DNA from: Anaerolinea sp.
GTDB taxonomy: Bacteria > Chloroflexota > Dehalococcoidia > Tepidiformales > Tepidiformaceae
Assembly (NCBI GenBank): GCA_013822275.1
Contig: PNKC01000001.1
Location: forward strand, 96,411 to 160,410
Length of the DNA: 64,000 bases
Direction of reading: 5' to 3'
The notes below the pieces were generated by a model that was not told where the DNA came from, searched no databases, and saw only the letters and a list, made by a program, of their open reading frames with translations. This document shows, piece by piece, positions 17,184 through 25,397 of this stretch (the stretch's first letter is position 1; each line of letters opens with the position of its first letter). A program made the position numbers and the translations under genes.

Positions 17184-17488
17184 ACTGAGTCGCTTTCTTC
17201 TGCCGGCAACCCCATGCCAAAGGCGCGCAGGGCCTCGACATCGTCCAGAGCCGGGGAAACTTTGAGTGCGTTTCTTATGGTAGCGCCTTTGAGGGCTTTT
17301 ACCCAACAGGAACGCACGGGATGGAGATAGGCGCCGCGCCCGTTCGCCTTTCCCGTGGGATCGACGACGACGCGCTGGTCCGGGGTGCGGACGATGCGGA
17401 TCAGGGCGCGTTTGCCCTGGACCTGGCGGCAGGCGATGCACGAGCGCTGGGGCACGTGCCGGGTTGGCTGTTTTGGGGTGCCGGCCAT
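17180..17488 (-). CDS. ylxR: YlxR/RnpM-family RNA-binding protein
   Basis: The 102-aa DUF448 protein has PQRSCIACRQVQGKRALIRIV and GRGAYLHPVRSCWVKALK, the signature of the family that sits between nusA and infB. B. subtilis homologues bind RNase P RNA and have been proposed to affect transcription; that activity is known from relatives, not shown here. Its ATG lies 12 nt after nusA, and its stop overlaps infB. Confidence 0.92.
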   Translation of the reverse strand: MAGTPKQPTRHVPQRSCIACRQVQGKRALIRIVRTPDQRVVVDPTGKANGRGAYLHPVRSCWVKALKGATIRNALKVSPALDDVEALRAFGMGLPAEESDSV

Positions 17489-17500
17489 GGGCCGCCCGCC

Positions 17501-19024
17501 TTAATGGATACGACCGGAGTAGTCGATCTCTTCGAGGTCTTCTTCGGTCTCTTCGATGAAGCGTGGGGCGCGCTTCGGCTTCGCTTTGGCAGCCGCCTTT
17601 TGGGCTGTTTCCTCCGCTTCCTTGCGGAGCAGGTCTTCGCCGAAACGGATGGCAGTGGGCTTGGATTCGGGCACGATGGCTGCGGGCACTTCGTACTCCT
17701 CGTCGTCTTCCCGTTCTTCGCCGTAGTCCTCGGATTCGCGCTCGTCGCGGTCCGGGACGGGCATCCGCGCGACCGCGGTGGCGAAGGCGACCTCCTCCTC
17801 CTCCTGAGCTGCTGGGGCCTCGGCTGCCGCGGCGACCGGGATCGCGGGAGCGGGGGGAGCGGGGGGAGGGGCGACGAATGGTTCGGCACTGGCGGCGGCG
17901 GCCACTTCTTCGGCCTCTTCGATGATGTCGATGTCGGGCGTTTCACCGGCGGCGTATGGTTCGAACGAGACGGGAGTCTCGGCGCGTTCGGCGGCGGCCT
18001 GGCTGTGGATGTCGATTCGCCAGCCGGTGAGCTTCGCAGCGAGGCGGGCGTTCTGGCCCTCTTTGCCGATGGCGAGGGAGAGCATGCGGTCCGGGACGAT
18101 GACGGTCGCGCGGTGCTCGCCGGGGTCGATGCTGACTTCTATGACCTGGGCCGGGCTGAGGGCGTTGGAAACGAAGTTGGCCGGGTCCGGGTCCCACTTG
18201 ATCACGTCGATGCGTTCGCCGCTGAGTTCGTTGACGATGTTCTGGATGCGGCTGCCGCGCATGCCGACGCAAGCGCCGATGGGGTCGATGTTCGGGTTGC
18301 GCGAGTAGACGGCGACTTTGCTCCGGTGACCACCTTCGCGGGCGATGCTTTTAATCTCCACGGAGCCGGCGGAGATCTCCGGGACTTCCATTTCGAAGAG
18401 GCGCCGGAGGAGGCTGCGGTGGCCGCGGGAGACGACAATCTGCGGGCCCTTGACGGCCTTGAGCACTTCCAGGATGAGGACTTTCGCGCGCTGGCCGGGG
18501 CGCAAGTGTTCGTTGCGCACCTGTTCGCTGTAGGGCAGCACCGCTTCCGTCCCCTTGGTCAGTTCGATAATCGCCTGCCGCGGCTCCACTCGCTGGACGG
18601 TGCCGACAATGATCTCGCCTTCCTTGCCGGCGTACTCATCGAAGACGGCGTCACGCTCGGCTTCGCGGAGGCGCTGAAGGACGACCTGCTTGGCGGTTTG
18701 GGCGGCGATGCGGCCGGCGTTGTCCGGGATCTTGATCTCGAAGTCGAGGACGTCGCCCTCGCTGGCGTCGCGCTTGTACTTCTTGGCGTCCTCGATTGAA
18801 ATCTCGACGTTCGGCTCGAGGACGTCCTCGACGACGGACTTTTGCATGTAGGCGTGGATGTCGCCGGTCTCGTGGTCGATCTTGGCGTAGATGTTGGGGG
18901 CGTTTTCGCCCTCCCGGCGGTAGGCCGAGGTGAGAGCAGCTTCAACCGCTTCGAAGACGACCTCTTTGGGGAGGTTCTTCTCCGCGGCCAGTTGACCGAG
19001 CGCGAGCAGGAATTCGTTTTTCAT
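17501..19024 (-). CDS. nusA: Transcription termination/antitermination factor NusA
   Basis: ATG at 19024 is used; the codon at 19036 is TTG and lies in the terminator region. The 507-aa protein has the N-terminal RNAP-binding domain ([20 protein letters not shown]), S1 domain ([15 protein letters not shown]), KH1 and KH2 ([38 protein letters not shown]). A long acidic, Ala/Pro/Glu-rich tail of about 150 aa ends in [10 protein letters not shown]. The tail is longer than in basic NusA. It has no strong Shine-Dalgarno. Possible leader regulation is described separately. Confidence 0.96.
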   Translation of the reverse strand: MKNEFLLALGQLAAEKNLPKEVVFEAVEAALTSAYRREGENAPNIYAKIDHETGDIHAYMQKSVVEDVLEPNVEISIEDAKKYKRDASEGDVLDFEIKIPDNAGRIAAQTAKQVVLQRLREAERDAVFDEYAGKEGEIIVGTVQRVEPRQAIIELTKGTEAVLPYSEQVRNEHLRPGQRAKVLILEVLKAVKGPQIVVSRGHRSLLRRLFEMEVPEISAGSVEIKSIAREGGHRSKVAVYSRNPNIDPIGACVGMRGSRIQNIVNELSGERIDVIKWDPDPANFVSNALSPAQVIEVSIDPGEHRATVIVPDRMLSLAIGKEGQNARLAAKLTGWRIDIHSQAAAERAETPVSFEPYAAGETPDIDIIEEAEEVAAAASAEPFVAPPPAPPAPAIPVAAAAEAPAAQEEEEVAFATAVARMPVPDRDERESEDYGEEREDDEEYEVPAAIVPESKPTAIRFGEDLLRKEAEETAQKAAAKAKPKRAPRFIEETEEDLEEIDYSGRIH

Positions 19025-19034
19025 ACGCCTCAAC

Positions 19035-19060
19035 AAAAAAGTGGACCCGAGGGCCCACTT
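19035..19060 (-). terminator. Intrinsic terminator or attenuator in the nusA leader
   Basis: The minus-strand RNA has arms AAGUGGGCC and GGUCCACUU (9 bp, one G-U) with a CUCG loop. The 3' arm runs into a 6-U tract that ends 10 nt before the nusA ATG. The element is downstream of a candidate promoter and just before the gene. It can therefore regulate nusA rather than only end proS. An upstream CACUUC (19077-19072) can pair with GAAGUG (19061-19056), which overlaps the 5' arm. Confidence 0.75.
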
Positions 19061-19090
19061 CGCTTCACAAGGAAGTGCTGTGTTGCACCC

Positions 19091-19099
19091 AGTATAGCA
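19091..19099 (-). promoter_or_regulatory. Extended -10 promoter upstream of nusA
   Basis: The minus strand reads TGCTATACT, an extended -10 (TGn before TATACT), with no good -35 at 17 nt. A start near 19084 would give a leader of about 60 nt containing the terminator hairpin before nusA. Confidence 0.45.
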
Positions 19100-19117
19100 C
19101 CGGGCACAAGTAGGTGG

Positions 19118-19149
19118 AGGCTTTTCGACGGAAACTTGGCGAAAAGCCT
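19118..19149 (-). terminator. Hairpin overlapping the proS stop codon
   Basis: A perfect 10-bp inverted repeat AGGCTTTTCG/CGAAAAGCCT with a 12-nt loop includes part of the proS TAG. No T-run follows (CCTCCACC), so it is either a weak or Rho-assisted terminator or an mRNA 3'-end stabiliser. Confidence 0.45.
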
Positions 19150-20833
19150 ATCCGCGGACGCGGGTGACGACCTCGCCGGCCGCCACAATCTCTGTTTCAC
19201 CGGTGCGGCGGTTGCGAAGCTCGAGGCCTCCCCTGTCCAGCGCCCGCGGGCTGACGGTGACGCGGTAGGGGATGCCGAGCAAGTCCGCATCCTTGAACTT
19301 GATGCCCGCGGACTCGTCGCGGTCATCGATCAGGACGGAGAGGCCGGCTTCCGCGAGCGACAGTTCAAGGGCGGCGACGGCGTCCAGGACGGCCGCCTGG
19401 TCCAGATTCAGCGCGACGACGTGGACATCGTAAGGGGCGACGGACGCGGGCCAGATGATGCCGTTGCTGTCGTGGTTCGCTTCGATGATCGCGGCGAGCA
19501 TTCGCTCCACACCGATGCCGTAGCTGCCCATGACAACCGGGCGGCGTTCGCCCGCCTCATCGAGATAGTAGACGCCGATCGGTTCCGAATAGATGGTGCC
19601 GAGCTTGAAGACGTGGCCCATCTCCATGCCGTGCCGCGTTTCCAGGGCGGTGCCGCAGGTAGCGCAGGCGTCGCCGCGGCGGGCGAGGGCGATGTCGGCA
19701 ACGACGTCCGCCTTCCAGTCGCGGCCGTGGTTCGTGTTGAGGAGGTGAAATCCATCTTCGTTGGCGCCCGCGACCAGGTTTGTCGCCTCGACGGCGCTGG
19801 GGTCGGCGACGATCAGCATGCCGCTCAAGCCGACCGCGGAGGCTGAACCGGCGACGAGGCCGGCGGCGCGGACGGCCGCTTCGTCCAGCGGGTCCAGGTC
19901 GCGGGCCTTGAGCGTGTTCTTGAGCTTGATCTCGTTCACGTCCAGGTCCCCGCGGATGCAGACGAAGACGGGCTTGCCATCGGCCCGATAGAACACGGCC
20001 TTGTTGGTCTGGCGCGGCTCGACCTTGAGGAAGGCGGCGAGGTCCGGGATCGTCTTGATGCCGGGGGTGGCGACCTTTTCCATGGCAGCCGGGACGGCTT
20101 CCAGCGCGGGCGGCCTGCGGAAGTCGGCCTTCTCGCCGTTGGCGGCATACCCGCAGCCCGGGCAGAGGAGCACTTCGTCCTCGCCGTCTTCGGTGAGAAA
20201 GATGAACTCCTGGCTGTCCTTGCCGCCAATGGCGCCGGAATCGGCGGCGACGGGGATTACGGGTAGGCCCGCCCGCTCGAAGATGCGCTGGTAGGCAGCG
20301 AAGGCGGCGTCGTAGGATGCGTCGAGGGTGTCCCAGCCGGTATCGAAGCTGTAGGCATCCTTCATGGTGAATTCGCGGAGGCGCACCAGGCCGCCGCGAG
20401 GACGTGGTTCGTCGCGGAACTTCGTCTGGATCTGGTAGAGGGTCACCGGCAGGTCGCGGTAGCTCTGGATCGCCCGTGCGGCGAGAAACGCCATCACTTC
20501 TTCGTGGGTTGGGCCGAGGACGAAGCCGCGCTCCTTACGGTCGGCGAGGCGAAAGAGGGTCTGTCCCATGGCCTCGGCGCGGCCGGTCTGTTCCCAGGTC
20601 TCGATGGGATGGAGCGCCGGGAGGTGGACTTCCTGGGCGCCGCTGCGGTCCATCTCTTCGCGGATGATGGCTTCGATTCTGCGGATGACACGCCAGCCGA
20701 CCGGGGTGAAGCAGTAGAGGCCGGCCGCCAGCGGGGCGGCGAGGCCGGCACGGAGGATCAGCTTGTGGCTCGCGAGTTCGGCTTCGGATGGGGCTTCGCG
20801 CAGGGTCTTCAGGAGCAGCTTGCTCATCCGCAT
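19148..20833 (-). CDS. proS: Prolyl-tRNA synthetase
   Basis: The ATG at 20833 (MRMSKLLLKT) has GAGG 10 nt upstream and gives 561 aa, the bacterial ProS length. Class II motif 1 (PALHPIETWEQTGR), motif 2 (TKFRDEPRPRGGLVRLREF), the YbaK-like editing insertion (ATPGIKTIPDLAAFL through SAVGLSGMLIV) and motif 3 (GSYGIGVERMLAA) are all present. A C-terminal anticodon-binding domain ends the protein. No T-box leader is visible upstream; dtd is the preceding gene. Confidence 0.96.
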   Translation of the reverse strand: MRMSKLLLKTLREAPSEAELASHKLILRAGLAAPLAAGLYCFTPVGWRVIRRIEAIIREEMDRSGAQEVHLPALHPIETWEQTGRAEAMGQTLFRLADRKERGFVLGPTHEEVMAFLAARAIQSYRDLPVTLYQIQTKFRDEPRPRGGLVRLREFTMKDAYSFDTGWDTLDASYDAAFAAYQRIFERAGLPVIPVAADSGAIGGKDSQEFIFLTEDGEDEVLLCPGCGYAANGEKADFRRPPALEAVPAAMEKVATPGIKTIPDLAAFLKVEPRQTNKAVFYRADGKPVFVCIRGDLDVNEIKLKNTLKARDLDPLDEAAVRAAGLVAGSASAVGLSGMLIVADPSAVEATNLVAGANEDGFHLLNTNHGRDWKADVVADIALARRGDACATCGTALETRHGMEMGHVFKLGTIYSEPIGVYYLDEAGERRPVVMGSYGIGVERMLAAIIEANHDSNGIIWPASVAPYDVHVVALNLDQAAVLDAVAALELSLAEAGLSVLIDDRDESAGIKFKDADLLGIPYRVTVSPRALDRGGLELRNRRTGETEIVAAGEVVTRVRG

Positions 20834-20891
20834 GGGCGGGTATCCTCGTTCGGGTGGTGAGTTGAACGGTGCGGCGGGTTGAAGGTTCCGG

Positions 20892-21356
20892 TCAAGAGCG
20901 CTGGGGCGCTTCGAGCGCGTCGGAGTCAAGGATGAGCGTGACTGGCCCGTCGTTCACAAGGTGGACTGCCATGTGGGCGCCGAAGCGGCCGCGTTCGCAG
21001 CGGATTCCTTCAGCTTCGATGGCCGCGCAGAACGCTTCGTAGAGCGGCCCTGCCAACTGGGGCCGGGCGGCTGCATCGAAGGAGGGACGGCGGCCCTTGC
21101 GGATGTCGCCGTAAAGCGTGAACTGGCTGACGCAGAGGACGGCGCCGCCTGTGTCCTTGAGGCCGAGGTTCATGCGTCCTTCGGTGTCTTCGAAGATACG
21201 CAGGCCGGCGACTTTCACCGCCATCTTGACTGCGACGGCCGGGGTATCGGTTGGGCTGACGCCCAGGAGGACGAGGAAGCCGCGAGCAATCTCGCCGATG
21301 GTTTCACCGTTGACGGCGACGCGCGCTTCTGTCACGCGCTGGATGACGGCGCGCAG
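20892..21356 (-). CDS. dtd: D-aminoacyl-tRNA deacylase
   Basis: The 154-aa protein has the DTD core: [12 protein letters not shown] at the start, the SQFTLYGD active-site strand, [12 protein letters not shown], and a C-terminal [10 protein letters not shown] with the Gly-Pro pair that reads D-chirality. The only in-frame initiator consistent with family length is CTG at 21356, one base after the upstream TetR stop; CGAGG lies about 9 nt before it. An ATG at 21437 inside the TetR gene would add 27 unrelated residues. It removes D-amino acids from tRNA. Confidence 0.88.
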   Translation of the reverse strand: MRAVIQRVTEARVAVNGETIGEIARGFLVLLGVSPTDTPAVAVKMAVKVAGLRIFEDTEGRMNLGLKDTGGAVLCVSQFTLYGDIRKGRRPSFDAAARPQLAGPLYEAFCAAIEAEGIRCERGRFGAHMAVHLVNDGPVTLILDSDALEAPQRS

Positions 21357-21357
21357 G

Positions 21358-21951
21358 CTACCAGGCCTCGCGAGGGAGTGGGACCGAGAGCCGCACGAGG
21401 TGTTTGACTTCTTCGCGGAACTCCGGCCGGGCGGCAACTTCGGCGAATCGCGGTCCGTGGTCGATCTGGGCGGCCTGGACGAAGCCGATCATGAGCATCA
21501 TGAAGGCGTCAACGCGGACGGTGGCCTCTTCTTTGTCGAAGACGGTCTCAAAGTAAGGCAGCAGTGCCTGGCGCCAGGCAGCGCGGCTGGATTCGCGGAG
21601 TGCGTGGGCGGTCTGGTCGCCACTGAGTATGCTGCGGATCAGGATGCGCATGAGGGAATCGTTGCCTACCATCCCGTCGATCATCGTATCCACGAGCGCG
21701 GCCAAGGCCTCGTGGGTCAGCTTCCGTCCCGGGACGTAGCGATTTGCCAGGGCGGGGAACGGCGGTGAGACCCACAGGGCGGTGAGGATGGCGCGCTTGG
21801 TCTTGAAGTGGTAGTAGAGCGCGGGGTCGCTAATTCCGCAGCGTTCGGCGATCGCGCGGACCGTCGTGCGGTCGAAACCGTCGCGGCCGAAGAGTTCCAT
21901 GGCGACTTCGAGGATGCGCGCTTGCGTCTGGTCGCCGGTCCGTTCTGGCAC
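21358..21951 (-). CDS. TetR-family transcriptional regulator
   Basis: The 197-aa protein has an N-terminal HTH of TetR type ([19 protein letters not shown], then [20 protein letters not shown]) and a helical ligand/dimerisation domain. The stop is directly followed by the dtd start. It lies 5 nt downstream of a second TetR gene on the same strand. Its target operator and ligand are not evident. Confidence 0.9.
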   Translation of the reverse strand: MPERTGDQTQARILEVAMELFGRDGFDRTTVRAIAERCGISDPALYYHFKTKRAILTALWVSPPFPALANRYVPGRKLTHEALAALVDTMIDGMVGNDSLMRILIRSILSGDQTAHALRESSRAAWRQALLPYFETVFDKEEATVRVDAFMMLMIGFVQAAQIDHGPRFAEVAARPEFREEVKHLVRLSVPLPREAW

Positions 21952-21956
21952 GGGGT

Positions 21957-22550
21957 TTAGCCCAGCTCAGCGGGGTCTGGCAGGCAGGCGGAGAGGACGT
22001 TTCGCAGCCGGCGCTGGAAGTGATCCTGGGCGACCACCTCTTCGAAGTTGGCGCCGAAGCTGAGGATGGCGTCCCAGAACACGCCGGTCAAGGTGTAGGT
22101 GACGATCGACTCGATAGCGTTGGCAGCCTCGCCGTAGTGCTGGCGGAAGAACGGGCCGGCGAAGGCGCGGAAGGTCTGTTCGACGTCCTGGCGGAAGGAG
22201 ATTGCCGCGGGCTCTCCGCTGACCTGTTCACGCAAGGCGAGGCGGACGAGGTCGCCGTTTTCCGCGTAACGGAAGAAAAAGGCGAGGATACTCTCCATCC
22301 CCTCTTCGAGCGTGCCAGCCGGTGGTGGCAGGTCGCGGACATCGGCCTCCCGCAGGAGGGCGTCGTGGAGATCGCGCTTCGTGGGGAAGTAGTAGTAGAG
22401 GGCGGGGTCGGTCAGGCCGACGCGCCGTGCGATCATCCTCGTCGAAGCCCCGACGTAGCCGTTGTCCGCGAACAGCTCTCGCGCGGCTGCGAGGATCCGA
22501 TCTCTCGTGTCTCCGCGCTCGCGACGATTGACTCGAGCTTGTTGAACCAC
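21957..22550 (-). CDS. TetR-family transcriptional regulator
   Basis: The 197-aa protein has the TetR HTH (RILAAARELFADNGYVGAST, then ARRVGLTDPALYYYFPTKRD) and a C-terminal helical domain ending VVAQDHFQRRLRNVLSACL. It is similar to the next gene in length and HTH, suggesting duplication. The two are probably co-transcribed. Confidence 0.9.
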   Translation of the reverse strand: MVQQARVNRRERGDTRDRILAAARELFADNGYVGASTRMIARRVGLTDPALYYYFPTKRDLHDALLREADVRDLPPPAGTLEEGMESILAFFFRYAENGDLVRLALREQVSGEPAAISFRQDVEQTFRAFAGPFFRQHYGEAANAIESIVTYTLTGVFWDAILSFGANFEEVVAQDHFQRRLRNVLSACLPDPAELG

Positions 22551-22636
22551 GCCGCAAGTATAGGCAGCATCCGGTGCGGGCGATAGCGATAGCCAGACCG
22601 GCTGCCCCCGTGGCTCAGAGCAGGCAGAGGACGGGG

Positions 22637-22948
22637 TTAGGACGCGGCGGCTTCGGAACTCGCCGGGCTGGCGGTTTCAGCCGGCGCGGACGCGGTCCTG
22701 GACCCGGCACTGGGCTCGGTGGACTCAGTCCCCGCCGCGGGTTTGTTGTCGCTTACGGCCGAACTCTTGCTCTTGCTGTCGGTGGCGTAAAAGCCGCTGC
22801 CCTTGAAATGGACTTTGGGCGCGTGCAGGATGCGCTTGGCGACGCCCTTGCCGCACTCTTCACAGGTGTGCGTGGTTTCGGCGGAGAAGCCCTGGCGCAG
22901 TTCGTAGGTCGATTTGCACTTCGGGCAATGGTATTCGTAGGTCGGCAA
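22637..22948 (-). CDS. FmdB-like zinc-ribbon protein under CIRCE control
   Basis: A TTG start at 22948 with AGGTGA 5 nt upstream gives 103 aa. The N-terminus is the FmdB/CxxC regulatory ribbon: PTYEYHCPKCKSTYELRQ, then CEECGKGVAKRILHAPKVHF and GSGFYATD. A low-complexity Ser/Ala/Glu tail of about 45 aa follows. The function is unknown; the name comes from a formamidase regulator. Promoter and CIRCE operator 54 nt upstream point to HrcA heat-shock control. Confidence 0.88.
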   Translation of the reverse strand: MPTYEYHCPKCKSTYELRQGFSAETTHTCEECGKGVAKRILHAPKVHFKGSGFYATDSKSKSSAVSDNKPAAGTESTEPSAGSRTASAPAETASPASSEAAAS

Positions 22949-22989
22949 AGGTCACCTCTGCGGGCGGGGGACGCCAGGACGCACGTTCG

Positions 22990-23019
22990 ATTCTGAAAGA
23001 CTTAGCACTCACGTGTCAA
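22990..23019 (-). promoter_or_regulatory. Sigma-70 promoter of the FmdB-like gene
   Basis: On the minus strand a consensus -35 TTGACA (23019-23014) lies inside the CIRCE spacer, 18 nt before -10 CAGAAT (22995-22990). Transcription would start about 40 nt before the TTG start. HrcA binding at CIRCE would cover the -35 region. Confidence 0.65.
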
Positions 23020-23028
23020 GAGTGCTAA
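23002..23028. promoter_or_regulatory. CIRCE operator (HrcA binding site)
   Basis: The sequence is TTAGCACTC, nine bases, GAGTGCTAA, identical to the CIRCE consensus with the standard spacer. HrcA binds this element to repress groE and dnaK operons in many bacteria. Here the only well-placed gene is the FmdB-like zinc ribbon on the minus strand; no chaperone gene is nearby. Confidence 0.93.
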
Positions 23029-23037
23029 GACCGCAGC

Positions 23038-23583
23038 CTACGGGGCGCGGACCTCGACCCGGGCGCTTGCGACGGCGCCGTAGGTCCCCGCCGGCGATGC
23101 GAAACCCCAGGCGAGTTCCCACGTCCCCGGGGGCGCGGCCCGCGGGACCCGGAGTTCCATCGCGAAGCGCGCGGCGCCCCCGGGCGGGATTGGGAGCGCC
23201 GGGGCGCAGTTCAGCGTGAGGGGTTCCCCGGCAATGCTGATCGGTTCGGCGCCAGGCGAGCGCAGCCAGGCGACGTAGACGGGGCAATCGGACGGACGGT
23301 ACGGATTGTCGCCAGAATTGGTGAGCATCACTTCGTAAACCAGGTCGTCCCCGGCCGGGACGCTCGCCGGGGCGATTAGTGAAGGGAGAAGAGTGGGCGG
23401 GGCCGCCGGGACGGGACGCCCCGGCAGCGGGATATCCGCCCAGGGGACGAGGCCACCGGCGGGGATCGTGGCGGCGGAAGCGGGTTCGGCGGATGGCGCT
23501 TGAGGTGCTTGCTCGCGGGCGCCGCATGCGGCGGAAAGGGAGCCAGCCACCGCGACTGCAAACACTAATAGACGGATCCTCAT
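23038..23583 (-). CDS. Putative lipoprotein with an immunoglobulin-like domain
   Basis: The ATG at 23583 starts a signal peptide (MRIRLLVFAVAVAGSLSAAC) with a lipoprotein-like cysteine at residue 20, although the -3 position is Ser rather than Leu. A Pro/Ala linker follows, then a beta-rich domain (about 75-181) with DLVYEVMLTNSGDNPYRPSD and a C-terminal PPGTWELAWGF strand. The pattern resembles surface beta-sandwich proteins. The function is unknown. Confidence 0.65.
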   Translation of the reverse strand: MRIRLLVFAVAVAGSLSAACGAREQAPQAPSAEPASAATIPAGGLVPWADIPLPGRPVPAAPPTLLPSLIAPASVPAGDDLVYEVMLTNSGDNPYRPSDCPVYVAWLRSPGAEPISIAGEPLTLNCAPALPIPPGGAARFAMELRVPRAAPPGTWELAWGFASPAGTYGAVASARVEVRAP

Positions 23584-23631
23584 CGCCTCCGCAGTGTTGC
23601 ACCGCCATCGCGTTCGAACCATCGTCCGGCG

Positions 23632-23647
23632 GGGAGCGGCGGCTCCC
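23632..23647 (-). terminator. Short hairpin after the LLM oxidoreductase gene
   Basis: A perfect 6-bp GGGAGC/GCTCCC stem with a 4-nt loop lies 4 nt past the stop codon on the minus strand. No T-tract follows, so termination is uncertain. Confidence 0.3.
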
Positions 23648-23650
23648 GTT

Positions 23651-24508
23651 TCAGCCCACTTCGGCCTTGTAGCGGCGGATGGCTTCGATGTGGTCCGCGG
23701 GCGAATCGAGGCCGGCGTTCATGGTCCTTACGCAGATGTAGTTGGCGCCCAGTTGCCGCCAGGATTCCGCATGTGCAGCCCACTTTTCGGGGCCCGCGGC
23801 CAGCGCGACCTGCGCTTCGATGCCGAAGCCGGAGCGGTCGCGGCCGTTTTCGGCAAGGTACTGGTCCAGGCGTTCGAGGGCCGCCTTGCCGGCGTCGTTG
23901 GGTGCGAACTGGGGAATGATCCCGTCGCCGATGCGGGCCGCGCGCTTCATCACGCGCTCATCGTTGCCGCCGAACCAGATAGGGATGGAACGGCCGGGCA
24001 GTGGTTTCAGCCCGGCGCGGTCGATCCGGTGCCAGCGGCCGGTGTAGTCCACCAGCGGCTCCGTCCAGAGTTTTCGAAGGAGCTCAACCTGCTCTTCCTG
24101 GCGTTTGCCGCGGTTGTGGAAGTCTTCGTTGAGGGCATCGTATTCAACGTAGTTCCAGCCCGTGCCGATGCCCAGGCGGAGACGCCCTCCGGAGAGGATG
24201 TCGACTTGGGCCGCCTGCTTGGCCACCAGGGCGGTCTGGCGCTGGGGGAGGATGATGATGCCCGTAACCAGGCCGAGGGTGGAGGTCACGGCGGCCAGGT
24301 AGCCGAAGAGCACGAACGGTTCGTGGAAGGGCGTTTCGTGGGTGTAGGGGCCAGTGAGGCGGGGCTCGCGGTCCGGGTGGGCGCCGAGGACGTGGTCGTA
24401 CGCGAGGAGGTGCGAGTAGCCGAGCGCTTCGGCGGCCTGGGCGAAGTCCTTGATCACGGAGGGGTCGCTGCCGATTTCGGACTGAGGGAAGACGACGCCG
24501 ATCTGCAT
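23651..24508 (-). CDS. F420-dependent LLM-class oxidoreductase
   Basis: The 285-aa protein is a luciferase-like (beta-alpha)8 monooxygenase relative: MQIGVVFPQSEIGSDP, SHLLAYDHVLG, TGIIILPQRQTALVAKQAA, GRLRLGIGTGWNYVEYDAL and PIWFGGNDERVMKRAARIGDG. These match the F420-dependent TIGR03619-like group rather than FMN luciferases. Cofactor assignment is by family resemblance. The substrate is unknown. Confidence 0.85.
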   Translation of the reverse strand: MQIGVVFPQSEIGSDPSVIKDFAQAAEALGYSHLLAYDHVLGAHPDREPRLTGPYTHETPFHEPFVLFGYLAAVTSTLGLVTGIIILPQRQTALVAKQAAQVDILSGGRLRLGIGTGWNYVEYDALNEDFHNRGKRQEEQVELLRKLWTEPLVDYTGRWHRIDRAGLKPLPGRSIPIWFGGNDERVMKRAARIGDGIIPQFAPNDAGKAALERLDQYLAENGRDRSGFGIEAQVALAAGPEKWAAHAESWRQLGANYICVRTMNAGLDSPADHIEAIRRYKAEVG

Positions 24509-24981
24509 GGGTGCTGCTCCGTTGGTTAGTGGGGAGAGTCTACGTCAGGCGCGGGGAGGTCGCCGGAAGAGGATTGAGGAATGAGGACTGAGACGCCGGC
24601 GCATCATGGGATTGGCGTGCGCACATCCGGGCGGGGCTGCAAAGAGGCGGGGTTACCGCTGGGGCGCGAGTGGCACGGGCGCCCATTCGGGCTGGCCGAG
24701 GCTGCGCGGTCTTTATCACGTACTCTATGAGCACTCGATGTGTCTCACACACCTCCAGAAGATGCAGCACGGGCGATCAGCGACTGGCTCGCGCGACTCC
24801 GGGGCAAGCGGGTGGGCGGCGATAGTTCGGCCGGTACGTCCCAGTTATGAAGCGGCTGGTGGTCCGGGATTGCCCGGCTCTCGCTGGTCGCGGTATTGAC
24901 ACGGACGGGCAGAGGTCGCGCGACATAACGGTTGCCGTTGAAAGGTTGCCCGCGACCGGCGGCAGACTGAGAATCGGAAGT
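24509..24981. other. Intergenic region without a supported gene
   Basis: This 473-nt stretch lies between the LLM gene and tRNA-Ser. Short open frames exist on both strands, but none has a ribosome-binding site, family motif or convincing composition. A short purine-rich imperfect repeat (GGATTGAGGAATGAGGAC) lies at 24571-24588. TTGACA (24896-24901) and TTGAAA (24938-24943) are present, but no -10 is correctly spaced, so no tRNA promoter is called. Confidence 0.5.
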
Positions 24982-25069
24982 GGAGAGGTGGCAGAGTGGT
25001 TTAATGCAGCCGTCTTGAAAACGGCCGTGGCGAAAGTCACCGGGAGTTCGAATCTCCCCCTCTCCGCCA
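24982..25069 (+). tRNA. tRNA-Ser (anticodon UGA)
   Basis: The acceptor stem GGAGAGG/CCTCTCC is closed. The anticodon stem GCCGT/ACGGC has loop CTTGAAA with TGA at 25016-25018. A long class II variable arm (GTGGCGAAAGTCAC) is present, the T-arm is GGGAG-TTCGAAT-CTCCC, and CCA is encoded at 25067-25069. The long variable arm and UGA anticodon identify serine. Confidence 0.97.
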
Positions 25070-25076
25070 CAACGCA

Positions 25077-25238
25077 TCAGGCGGCGTAAGCCGGGCGCTC
25101 CAGGTACGGGTTTGCGGCTGCGGCGGCGAGGAAGTAGCGGCGCCAGCGGATGCGAATGGCGAGTTCGTTAAGGTCGAGCGGCCGTCGTTCCGGGGCGGGG
25201 GGCCGGGACGCGGATGCGTCGAACGTCCGGGTTTCCAT
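25077..25238 (-). CDS. Small hypothetical protein (53 aa)
   Basis: ATG at 25238 has AGAGGAG 7 nt upstream, a strong ribosome-binding site. The peptide begins METRTFDASASRPPAPERRP and then has an amphipathic basic segment ELAIRIRWRRYF before ending AYAA. It has no recognised family. The gene ends 7 nt from the 3' end of the convergent tRNA-Ser. DUF-like short basic peptides of this kind are often missed. Confidence 0.6.
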   Translation of the reverse strand: METRTFDASASRPPAPERRPLDLNELAIRIRWRRYFLAAAAANPYLERPAYAA

Positions 25239-25397
25239 CGTGGGTCTCCTCTGGTTGGTGTGCGGTGATTGTCCCGGCCATACAGACAGAGCTTCTATGA
25301 AGGCCATCACACATCGTGGCAGCGGCCGGTCCGGCTGTCGGCTACTGGCGATGGGCTGTACGCTTGCGCGGCACTTTTCCCGCTTTGGAGACCGGCA

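Noticed and set aside
15681..18799. Very long opposite-strand frames over infB and nusA
   Set aside because: Composition (Asp/Gly/Arg runs) reflects GC-rich reverse strands; infB and nusA are certain.
20834..20891. T-box riboswitch before proS
   Set aside because: The gap to dtd is too short and lacks a specifier loop, T-box motif or terminator.
24540..24899. Short open frames on both strands before tRNA-Ser
   Set aside because: No ribosome-binding site, no family motif and unusual residue content; probably non-coding.
24896..24943. TTGACA and TTGAAA boxes upstream of tRNA-Ser
   Set aside because: No -10 lies 16-19 nt downstream, so they are not a supported promoter.
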